A DNA stretch of 64,000 bases from Bacteroidia bacterium. Lineage in GTDB: Bacteria; Bacteroidota; Bacteroidia; Bacteroidales; F082. The notes under the pieces were generated by a model. That model was not told the DNA's origin, searched no databases, and worked only from the letters and a program-made list of their open reading frames with translations. Position numbers and translations under genes: made by a program. The DNA lies in the NCBI GenBank assembly GCA_021287165.1, contig JAJTAY010000009.1, forward strand, positions 124,001 through 188,000, in the 5' to 3' direction. Positions 55,514-62,594 of the stretch are shown one piece after another (the first letter of the stretch is position 1; each line of letters begins with the position of its first letter).

Positions 55514-56511
55514 ACTGGTTTTCCGACATAAGTTTCGCCAGCCCGCAATGGCTATATCTCCTGCTTATTGTGCCGGTATCAATTGTATGGTATATCCTTC
55601 GAAACAAAAAGCTGCACCCCAGCCTTCGTCTTCCCGAAGCCGGCATGCTGGCACGCATACCCAAAAGCCCGAGGGTAGCGCTACGCCATACGCTTTTTGC
55701 GCTGCGCATGATGGCCCTTACAGTGCTTTTCGTGGCGCTGGCCCGACCCCAGTCGAGCAGCCGCGGGCAAAATGTTACCGTTGAGGGCATCGATATTGTG
55801 ATCAGCCTCGACATCTCGGGCAGTATGCTGGCACGCGACTTCAGGCCCGACCGCATGGAAGCTGCCAAAGACCTTGCCGCTGAATTTATCAAATCGCGCC
55901 AGGGCGACCGCATCGGTCTGGTTATTTTCAGCGGTGAGAGCTTTACGCAGGTTCCGCTCACAACCGACCACAGTGTGGTGCTCAACATGCTCTCGGCCGT
56001 TAAAAGCGGTATGATCGACGACGGCACAGCCATAGGCGACGGCCTGGCCACTGCCGTGGCGCGTCTGCGCGAAAGCACTGCCATCTCGAAGGTGGTTATT
56101 CTGCTCACCGACGGAATCAACAACAGCGGCTCTATCGACCCGATCACTGCCGCCGAAATGGCCAAGGTGTTCGGCGTCAGGGTTTACACGGTTGGCGTAG
56201 GTTCGTATGGAACTGCACCTTACCCTGTACAGACACCATTTGGCATCCAGTTGGCCGATATGCCTGTGGAGATTGACGAGCCCCTCATGCAGGAAATTTC
56301 GGCAAGGACCGACGGACGTTATTTCAGAGCTACCGACAACCAGAAGTTGCGCGAGGTGTACCAGGAAATCGACCGGCTCGAAAGGTCGAAGATCGATGTT
56401 ACCGAATTCAGCCGGAAGTATGAGGAATACATGCCCCTGATGATTCTGGCGCTTATCCTCATTGCACTCGAGTTTCTGCTGCGTAATACAATTTTCAGAA
56501 GCATCACCTGA
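55510..56511 (+). CDS. batA: BatA: membrane-bound VWA-domain protein
   Basis: The 333-residue protein has two N-terminal membrane helices (WLYLLLIVPVSIVWYIL and ALRMMALTVLFVALARP), a periplasmic VWA domain with an intact MIDAS (VISLDISGSMLARDFRPDR), and a C-terminal helix (LMILALILIALEFLL). The VWA middle has the Thr and Asp of VILLTDGINNSGS. This is the BatA layout. The start overlaps the previous stop by four bases (ATGA). Its known role is in aerotolerance and envelope stress in Bacteroides; the mechanism is unsettled. Confidence 0.9.
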   Translation: MNWFSDISFASPQWLYLLLIVPVSIVWYILRNKKLHPSLRLPEAGMLARIPKSPRVALRHTLFALRMMALTVLFVALARPQSSSRGQNVTVEGIDIVISLDISGSMLARDFRPDRMEAAKDLAAEFIKSRQGDRIGLVIFSGESFTQVPLTTDHSVVLNMLSAVKSGMIDDGTAIGDGLATAVARLRESTAISKVVILLTDGINNSGSIDPITAAEMAKVFGVRVYTVGVGSYGTAPYPVQTPFGIQLADMPVEIDEPLMQEISARTDGRYFRATDNQKLREVYQEIDRLERSKIDVTEFSRKYEEYMPLMILALILIALEFLLRNTIFRSIT

Positions 56512-56521
56512 GAAGAACGTT

Positions 56522-57583
56522 ATGGAAACCACATTCATAAGATTTGAGCGACCCGAAATGCTTTACCTGCTGTTGGCGGTGCCCGTGATGCTGGCAATCT
56601 TTCTCATTGCCAACTACCTGCGTAACCGCACCATGCGAAGGTTTGCATCGGTGCAAATGCACGATCTGCTTATACCACAGCGAAGCCAGGCACGTCGTTG
56701 GGTGAAGTTTTTACTGCTCACCACATCATGGATTTTTGCAGTGATCGCCTTAGCCAACCCTCAGTCGGGGGCAAAGCTCGGCGAAGTAAAACGAGAAGGC
56801 ATCGACCTTTTTATTGCGCTCGACGTAAGCAATTCCATGCTTGCCGAAGACATCATGCCCAACCGCCTCGACCGTTCGCGACACAGCATTATCAGGCTGA
56901 TCGACAGGCTCAAGGGCGACCGAATCGGCCTCATTGTTTTCGCCGGCAAAGCCTATGTACAGCTCCCCCTTACCACCGACTACGCTGCGGCAAGGCTGTT
57001 TCTGAATACCGTGCGCCCCGATATGATTCCCGTTCAGGGCACGGCCATTGCCGAAGCCATCAGGATGGCGATGCAGTCGTTCGATGTGGAAACGCGCAAC
57101 AAAGCCATCATTATCATATCGGATGGCGAAGACCACGAACAGGGTGCGCTTGATGCAGCAAAAGAGGCCTCGGCTGCAGGCATGAGGATTTTTACCATCG
57201 GCATGGGCTCGCCCGACGGCGTGCCTATTCCGGTTTACAACCAGTTTGGAAAGCAAACCGGCTATCGCAAGGACCGCCAGGGCAATACCATAGTTACCAG
57301 ACTAAATGAGACTATTCTGCAGCAGATTGCCGCAGCCGGCAACGGAACCTACGTTAGAGCCAACAATACACGTACAGGTCTTGATCAGATAATGAACGAA
57401 CTGGAAAAGATAGAGAAATCGGAAATTGAGTCGAAAGTATTCACTGAATATAACAGTCATTTTCAATGGTTTACAGGAGTCGCCATCGCCTTGCTCATCA
57501 TGGAAATGCTGCTGGCCTGGCGGAAATCGATCCTCGAAACCCGAATTCGTATTTTCAAACCAAAAACAGCCGAAAATGAATAA
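56522..57583 (+). CDS. batB: BatB: membrane-bound VWA-domain protein
   Basis: The 353-residue protein mirrors BatA: an N-terminal helix (MLYLLLAVPVMLAIFLIANYL), a second (FLLLTTSWIFAVIALANPQ), a VWA domain with MIDAS FIALDVSNSMLAEDIMP and IIIISDGEDHEQGALD, and a C-terminal helix (WFTGVAIALLIMEMLLAW). It differs from BatA mainly in the loop following the MIDAS. The ATG at 56522 begins the family N-terminus and lies 10 bases after the batA stop. An alternative start at 56462 lies inside batA and is not supported. Confidence 0.9.
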   Translation: METTFIRFERPEMLYLLLAVPVMLAIFLIANYLRNRTMRRFASVQMHDLLIPQRSQARRWVKFLLLTTSWIFAVIALANPQSGAKLGEVKREGIDLFIALDVSNSMLAEDIMPNRLDRSRHSIIRLIDRLKGDRIGLIVFAGKAYVQLPLTTDYAAARLFLNTVRPDMIPVQGTAIAEAIRMAMQSFDVETRNKAIIIISDGEDHEQGALDAAKEASAAGMRIFTIGMGSPDGVPIPVYNQFGKQTGYRKDRQGNTIVTRLNETILQQIAAAGNGTYVRANNTRTGLDQIMNELEKIEKSEIESKVFTEYNSHFQWFTGVAIALLIMEMLLAWRKSILETRIRIFKPKTAENE

Positions 57584-58295
57584 GCTATTGACATTGACGC
57601 TGTTTATAATTTGTGCAGTTTCCTTGCAGGCACAATCGGACAAACAGCAATTGCGGAAAGGCAATCGGGCCTATAACAAGGACGACTTTGAACAGGCAGC
57701 AAATTCCTATCGCAATGCCTTAGACAAGAACCCTTTGAATGACAAGGCCTCATTCAACCTCGGCAATGCCCTATTCAGGCAAAACAATTTTGACGAAGCG
57801 CTCGAACGCTTCAAAAGCACAGCCGATATGACCCGCGACCGTAACCGCGAAGCGCGTGCATTGTACAATGCGGGCAACAGTTTGCTCGAAGCAGGGAAGT
57901 ATGGCGAAAGCATCCCATTCTACCAAAGAGCATTGCGTATCGATCCAAACGACGACGATGCGCGCTACAACCTGGCCTATGCCCTGCGAATGATGCAGCA
58001 GCAGCAACAACAGCAGCAAAACAATCAGAATCAGGACAATAAACGCGATAATCAGCAACAACAAAGCGATAATCAGCAAAATAACAACAACGATCAGCAA
58101 CAAAGCCAGAACAATCAGCAACAAAACCAGGACAATAATCAGCAACAGCCACAGAATCGTCAGCCGCAGCTTTCGAAGGAAGAAGCCGAACGACTCATTC
58201 AGGCTTTAACCAGCGAAGAAAAGCGAACGATGGACAAGGTGAATCAGCAAAGATTCAAAACCGGGCCACGGGTGACCCGCGAAAAAGACTGGTAG
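57576..58295 (+). CDS. batC: BatC: TPR protein with a Gln/Asn-rich tail
   Basis: The 239-residue protein has a signal peptide (LLTLTLFIICAVSLQAQ). TPR repeats at ~22-135 (QAANSYRNALDKNPLNDKA, and ARYNLAYALRMM) follow. A low-complexity Gln/Asn-rich segment of ~57 residues occupies ~141-198, and a short conserved tail LSKEEAERLIQALTSEEKR closes the chain. BatC is the TPR protein that binds in the periplasm near BatA/BatB. Its ATG overlaps the batB stop by eight bases. The Q/N tract length is unusual and probably varies between strains. Confidence 0.85.
   Translation: MNKLLTLTLFIICAVSLQAQSDKQQLRKGNRAYNKDDFEQAANSYRNALDKNPLNDKASFNLGNALFRQNNFDEALERFKSTADMTRDRNREARALYNAGNSLLEAGKYGESIPFYQRALRIDPNDDDARYNLAYALRMMQQQQQQQQNNQNQDNKRDNQQQQSDNQQNNNNDQQQSQNNQQQNQDNNQQQPQNRQPQLSKEEAERLIQALTSEEKRTMDKVNQQRFKTGPRVTREKDW
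57995..58170 (+). repeat. CAG/CAA/AAT-rich low-complexity tract in batC
   Basis: Almost every codon is CAG, CAA, AAT or AAC (57995-58170), giving the Gln/Asn tract. Short irregular units such as AATCAGCAACAA recur. Such tracts change in length by replication slippage. Confidence 0.85.
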
Positions 58296-58386
58296 CCGAA
58301 AAGCGCGATACACCTCAAATGCCTAACTTGCAGGCAAAATTGCAATGAGCGATAAAACTGAGCGTTATAGATTGTGACATAGTATT

Positions 58387-60240
58387 ATGAAGGCGGAGAT
58401 GAATAGCATTTTAAGAACTTTTGCAGGTCTGCTTGTTTTGCTGCTGCTTTCGTCGCTCCCGACCAAGGCACAGGATGCCGTATTAACAGTATCGGGCAGT
58501 ACACAGGTGGAGGTTGGCGAACAGTTCAGGGTGGTTTATGAACTCAATACCGAAGGCACTAATTTCACCGGGCCTTCATTCAGAGGATTCAGAGTGCTTA
58601 CCGGCCCGATGCTCTCCACCAGCTCAAGTATCCAGATTATTGGCGGGAAAATGGATCGAACAAGCAAACAGACCTACACCTATATATTAAGTGCAAGTCA
58701 GGAAGGCGAATTCACCATCGAACCGGCGAGTGTGGAGGTCGATGGAAAAACCATCCGGTCGGGCAGGTTGACTATCAAGGTTGTACCTGCCTCAACCAGG
58801 TCACAACAACGTCAGGAAGGTGGTGAGGCGCAGGCCGGCGGCATTGGCAAGAACGACTTATTCCTGAGAGCAATTCCTGATAAACGCACAGCCGTAATAG
58901 GCGAACAGGTGGTTGTCACCTACCGCATTTACACACGCGTTCCGCTGGCCAAACTCGAAGTGGTCAGGCAGTCGTCTTTCCCGGGTTTCTGGAATAAAAA
59001 CCTGATCGAAAACAACAATATGCCGCAATCGCGACAGGTGATTGACGGAGAGGAGTATGTGGTGGCCGATGTTCGCAGGGTGGCCTTGTTTCCTCAAAAG
59101 ACCGGGAAGCTCACCATCGAACCCATGGAAATCAATTGCATAGCACAAGTCAGGGCAAGACAATCGCGCCCGAGTTTCGATCCATTCGAAAGCTTTTTCA
59201 ACGATCCCTTTTTTAACCGCGGATTGCAAAACATTCCTCAAACCCTTGTTTCTGAGGCCATAACAATCGATGTTAGTCCCCTGCCAGGCGCTGCCCGGCC
59301 TTCCTCATTTACCGGTGCAGTTGGTCAGTTTGGCCTAAGCGCGTCGATAAATAATACGGAGATTAAAGCCAACGAAGCCATTAATCTGGTTATCAGCGTT
59401 TCAGGCAATGGCAATCTCGAACTGCTTGAGTTGCCGAAGCCGGTTTTCCCTCCTGGGTTCGAAGTTTTTGAACCCAAACTTTCGACCGACATAAAAACCG
59501 GTGGCGACGGCATATCGGGCACACGAAAAGCGGATTATCTGGTAATACCCCGCTTCGAAGGCAATTACCGAATCGAACCGATCGAGTTCAGCTATTTCGA
59601 CCCGCGACGCAAGGAGTACATCACCCTCCGATCGCAGGCATTCGAAATAAAAGTGGCCAAAGGCGATGCTTCTGAGTCGGGGAGTACTATAATGATGAGC
59701 TCGCAGGAAGGTATTCAATACCTTTCGTCCGACATCAGATATATCCGCACAAGTGCCGGAAAACTTAAACCAACCGACAGCTATTTCTTTGGCTCATGGC
59801 TTTATTTACTGCTGATGGTCGGGCTTACCGCGGCATTTGCCGGTCTGATTTATTGGCATAACAAAACACAGGCACTCAGACAAAACCAAACCCTCCTGCG
59901 CAACAGGAAAGCCACGGCAGTTGCCCGCAAACGCCTGAAGACAGCCAAACAGCTGCTTGGAAAAGGCGATCAAAACACCTTCTACGCCGAAATGTCGCAA
60001 GCCTTGTGGGGCTATATTTCTGACAAATACACCATCCCGAAGGCAGAACTTTCGATCGATACCGTAAAAAATTACCTGCTGACGCGCAATGCACCCGAGG
60101 AGCTCATCGACCAGTTTGTTGACGTGCTTAACCTCTGCGAATATGCCCGCTTTGCCCCCGGCGATACCGGCAAAAAAATGGAAGACCTTTACAACAAAGG
60201 CATTGAAGTAATCAGCAAGGCCGAAAACCTCATAAAATAA
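58387..60240 (+). CDS. batD: BatD: membrane-anchored protein with beta-rich domains
   Basis: The 617-residue protein has a signal peptide (LRTFAGLLVLLLLSSLPTKAQ). A large extracytoplasmic beta-rich region follows, with BatD (DUF7939-like) segments such as VEVGEQFRVVYELNTEGTNF, QVVVTYRIYTRVPLAKLEVV and GVSINVNxxEIKANEAINLVI-like. One membrane helix sits at ~467-487 (LYLLLMVGLTAAFAGLIYW), and the cytoplasmic tail contains ISDKYTIPKAELSIDTV. It is the usual BatD. An ATG 12 bases later (58399) is an alternative start. It follows batC after 91 bases without an obvious terminator. Confidence 0.88.
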   Translation: MKAEMNSILRTFAGLLVLLLLSSLPTKAQDAVLTVSGSTQVEVGEQFRVVYELNTEGTNFTGPSFRGFRVLTGPMLSTSSSIQIIGGKMDRTSKQTYTYILSASQEGEFTIEPASVEVDGKTIRSGRLTIKVVPASTRSQQRQEGGEAQAGGIGKNDLFLRAIPDKRTAVIGEQVVVTYRIYTRVPLAKLEVVRQSSFPGFWNKNLIENNNMPQSRQVIDGEEYVVADVRRVALFPQKTGKLTIEPMEINCIAQVRARQSRPSFDPFESFFNDPFFNRGLQNIPQTLVSEAITIDVSPLPGAARPSSFTGAVGQFGLSASINNTEIKANEAINLVISVSGNGNLELLELPKPVFPPGFEVFEPKLSTDIKTGGDGISGTRKADYLVIPRFEGNYRIEPIEFSYFDPRRKEYITLRSQAFEIKVAKGDASESGSTIMMSSQEGIQYLSSDIRYIRTSAGKLKPTDSYFFGSWLYLLLMVGLTAAFAGLIYWHNKTQALRQNQTLLRNRKATAVARKRLKTAKQLLGKGDQNTFYAEMSQALWGYISDKYTIPKAELSIDTVKNYLLTRNAPEELIDQFVDVLNLCEYARFAPGDTGKKMEDLYNKGIEVISKAENLIK

Positions 60241-60248
60241 GCACGCAT

Positions 60249-61010
60249 ATGAAAAGGGTTATCAATATCAGCCTGGTTCTGTTTGCCCTCATTCCAATGC
60301 TGGCCTGGGGGTTTAAACCCGAAGAGCATTTCCGTCTTGCCGGCGAGCAATACGCCGTGGCACATTACGACTCTGCTATTGTTCACTATCAGTCGATTCT
60401 CGATCAGGGCATTCATTCGGCCGCAGTTTACTATAATATGGGCAATGCCTTTTATAAACTTCGCAAGTATCCCGAAGCCATTTTATACTACGAAAAAGCA
60501 CTGAAACTTGAACCGGGCAACGACGATATCCGTAATAACCTGAGTCTTGCCAATGCGCTCATTATTGACAAAATTGAACCCGTACCCGTTTTCTTTCTAA
60601 AGCAATGGTGGACAGCGTTTTACAATTTATTGTCTGCTGACGCCTGGGCATGGATTTCGGTGCTATTATTTGCTCTCACATTAGTATGTCTTTGGTTGTT
60701 TCTCACTGCCCGCAGTATGGCATGGCGAAAAGCAGGTTTTTTCGCGGGACTTGTAATGCTTTTCCTGTTCATAGGCAGCTTTGGGCTGGCTTCGCAAAAG
60801 TATTATTACACCCAGCGGATCAACGAGGCCATAGTATTTGTGCCAACCATCACTGTTAAAAGTGCACCTTCCGCTTCGGGGGTCGATCTTTTTGTGCTCC
60901 ATGAGGGGTCGAAAGTGAAGTTGCTCGAAGAGGCTGAGGGCTGGAATAAAATCCGCATAGCCAATGGAAGCGTGGGCTGGATGCCTGCCGAAACCCTGAA
61001 AGGTATCTGA
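60249..61010 (+). CDS. batE: BatE: TPR and SH3-domain protein
   Basis: The 253-residue protein has an N-terminal signal-like segment (ISLVLFALIPMLAWGF) and TPR repeats (AVYYNMGNAFYKLRKYPEAI) over ~25-110. Two membrane helices follow at ~125-150 and ~163-183 (WISVLLFALTLVCLWLFL, AGLVMLFLFIGSFGLA), then a C-terminal SH3-like domain ending WNKIRIANGSVGWMPAETL. This is the BatE pattern. It starts 8 bases after batD and is followed by the transglutaminase-like lipoprotein after 2 bases. Confidence 0.88.
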   Translation: MKRVINISLVLFALIPMLAWGFKPEEHFRLAGEQYAVAHYDSAIVHYQSILDQGIHSAAVYYNMGNAFYKLRKYPEAILYYEKALKLEPGNDDIRNNLSLANALIIDKIEPVPVFFLKQWWTAFYNLLSADAWAWISVLLFALTLVCLWLFLTARSMAWRKAGFFAGLVMLFLFIGSFGLASQKYYYTQRINEAIVFVPTITVKSAPSASGVDLFVLHEGSKVKLLEEAEGWNKIRIANGSVGWMPAETLKGI

Positions 61011-61012
61011 CA

Positions 61013-62284
61013 ATGAAACCGGTGCTCAGGCGGTGGCTGAAACTTGGGCTGGCGTTTTCGGCAGCTGCCGTTTTCATGCAATCGTGCCTGAAATCCGATG
61101 AGCCCGGACTTCCCGCGGAGGTAGTTCGCGTGCTGCAGGTGACCGGACACAACAGGGTCGAGCTCATTAAAGCCCTGGCAAAATATATTGAGTCGGAAGA
61201 TACCACCGCCAGAAATGCGCTTTTCTTTCTCATTGGAAACATGGAGCGGCACTATTCGGTTGAATATGAATTAACCGACAGTGCAGGCAAAGCCCTCTCA
61301 TTCGAACCATTGGCATATTCCGATTACCGGAGTATGCTAAGGGCATGGGACTCGCTGGCCGCATTGCCCGGAGGTATGATCTTTAGCCCCAGGCGTTACA
61401 CCCTCGACCGCGACACTATCACCTCAGGGCTCCTGCTGAACACCATCGAACTGGCAATTTCCAGCCGAAAAACGCCATGGGCAAAAAACATTCCCGACAG
61501 CATATTCCTCCGGTATGTTCTCCCCTATCGCGTTGCCAATGAGGACCTTGAAGATTGGCGACCGCTGTTGAAAAACTACTTCTCCAAAATATCAGGCGAT
61601 GCTGAAATTGACAATGCCGATCAGCTCGCTGATGTCCTCAATCGGCTGATAGACAGTCTGTTTTTTGAAGATAACCGGCTGATAAAAAATGCCAATGTCT
61701 CATTACCGTCAAAGATCATCCAGGCCGGCAGGGGAAACCCGCGCGATCTTGCCATTTTCCGCGTGATGGCATTGCGAAGCCTCGGCATTCCGGCCACACT
61801 TGACTATTCGCCCTGGATCAGCGACAGCCTAAACAGCATCTGGTTTGCAAGCTATTACAATCAGAATGGTCATTGGAAAGCACTTCTGCCTGAAAAATTT
61901 GACCAACAACTATTATCAGATTCCAGGCGCATTCCAAAGGTTTACAGACGTATCTTTCACACGCTCGATTCCAGCCTGTTTGCAATCAAGGAAACAAAAA
62001 AAACAACCCCGCCATTTCTCGGCCATTTCCATTATCTCGACGTAACACACAACTACCTGCCCGTTCGAACAGTATCGTACAGCGGCCACTGTCCCGATCA
62101 GTACATTTATCTTTCCGTTTGGAATGGAAAAAACTGGAAGCCTGTTGATTGGGCGAAATGCAATGGAAATGCCGCAATATTTCACAACATTGGGAAGGAT
62201 GTAAATTATGCATTTACCTGGCTTGAAGAACAAGGCGATTACTTCAAAATTAGATTGCTGAGCGGGGAACAGCCAAGCCAATAG
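61013..62284 (+). CDS. Lipoprotein with a transglutaminase-like fold lacking the catalytic Cys
   Basis: The 423-residue protein has a lipobox at Cys25 (AVFMQSC). The central part resembles a transglutaminase core: QAGRGNPRDLAIFRVMALRS followed by LGIPATLDYSPW, and later NGHWKALLPE. In the family the core motif has a Cys three residues before the conserved Ala; here the position is Pro or Arg (GNPRDLA), so the enzyme is probably inactive. It may act as a binding or scaffold lipoprotein. It follows batE by 2 bases, suggesting a Bat-associated function. No family name is certain. Confidence 0.65.
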   Translation: MKPVLRRWLKLGLAFSAAAVFMQSCLKSDEPGLPAEVVRVLQVTGHNRVELIKALAKYIESEDTTARNALFFLIGNMERHYSVEYELTDSAGKALSFEPLAYSDYRSMLRAWDSLAALPGGMIFSPRRYTLDRDTITSGLLLNTIELAISSRKTPWAKNIPDSIFLRYVLPYRVANEDLEDWRPLLKNYFSKISGDAEIDNADQLADVLNRLIDSLFFEDNRLIKNANVSLPSKIIQAGRGNPRDLAIFRVMALRSLGIPATLDYSPWISDSLNSIWFASYYNQNGHWKALLPEKFDQQLLSDSRRIPKVYRRIFHTLDSSLFAIKETKKTTPPFLGHFHYLDVTHNYLPVRTVSYSGHCPDQYIYLSVWNGKNWKPVDWAKCNGNAAIFHNIGKDVNYAFTWLEEQGDYFKIRLLSGEQPSQ

Positions 62285-62437
62285 CGTCTTTTGAATCGCA
62301 TCTCATTCCTTGCTTTTTTCTGTGCTGATTTATAAGTCCTGAATATTCCGATCATATCGAAGGGAATTTTAGCGCTTTATTAAATACATCAGGCAACGTT
62401 TCCGCGACATTGTTGACGGAATGTGAGCATTAAAAAT

Positions 62438-62445
62438 TAAATTTG
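62438..62445 (+). promoter_or_regulatory. Possible -7 element for the sortilin-type gene
   Basis: TAAATTTG matches TAnnTTTG. TTG at 62413-62415 is 22 bases upstream. The leader to the ATG would be about 145 bases. Confidence 0.35.
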
Positions 62446-62466
62446 TCAGGTCATCAAGCATAGCCC

Positions 62467-62507
62467 AAAAGCGCACTGTTAATTACTGTTAAAATTATTG
62501 CGCTTTT
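62467..62507. repeat. Inverted repeat AAAAGCGC(A)...(T)GCGCTTTT with internal direct repeats
   Basis: A 9-bp inverted repeat encloses a 23-base loop containing ACTGTTAA twice (62475-62482 and 62485-62492), spaced one helical turn apart. It could be a terminator with a U tail on either strand, or an operator site. It would fall within the leader of the next gene if the -7 box at 62438 is real. Confidence 0.5.
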
Positions 62508-62594
62508 CAGGCTTGCCCGAATGATTATTTGGCGTAACTTGTGCCACTGTTTTAAACCAGGAACCAAATACGAATACCCACAAAACTGCATGAT

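Larger units (their letters stand above)
62285..62594. other. Intergenic region upstream of the sortilin-type gene
   Basis: About 310 bases without a supported gene. It holds a possible -7 element (62438-62445) and an inverted repeat with internal direct repeats (62467-62507). The first ~120 bases show nothing recognisable. Confidence 0.7.

Noticed and set aside
57995..58170. A CRISPR-like or minisatellite array
   Set aside because: The units are irregular codons of Gln/Asn in a coding frame; there are no equal-length repeats and spacers.
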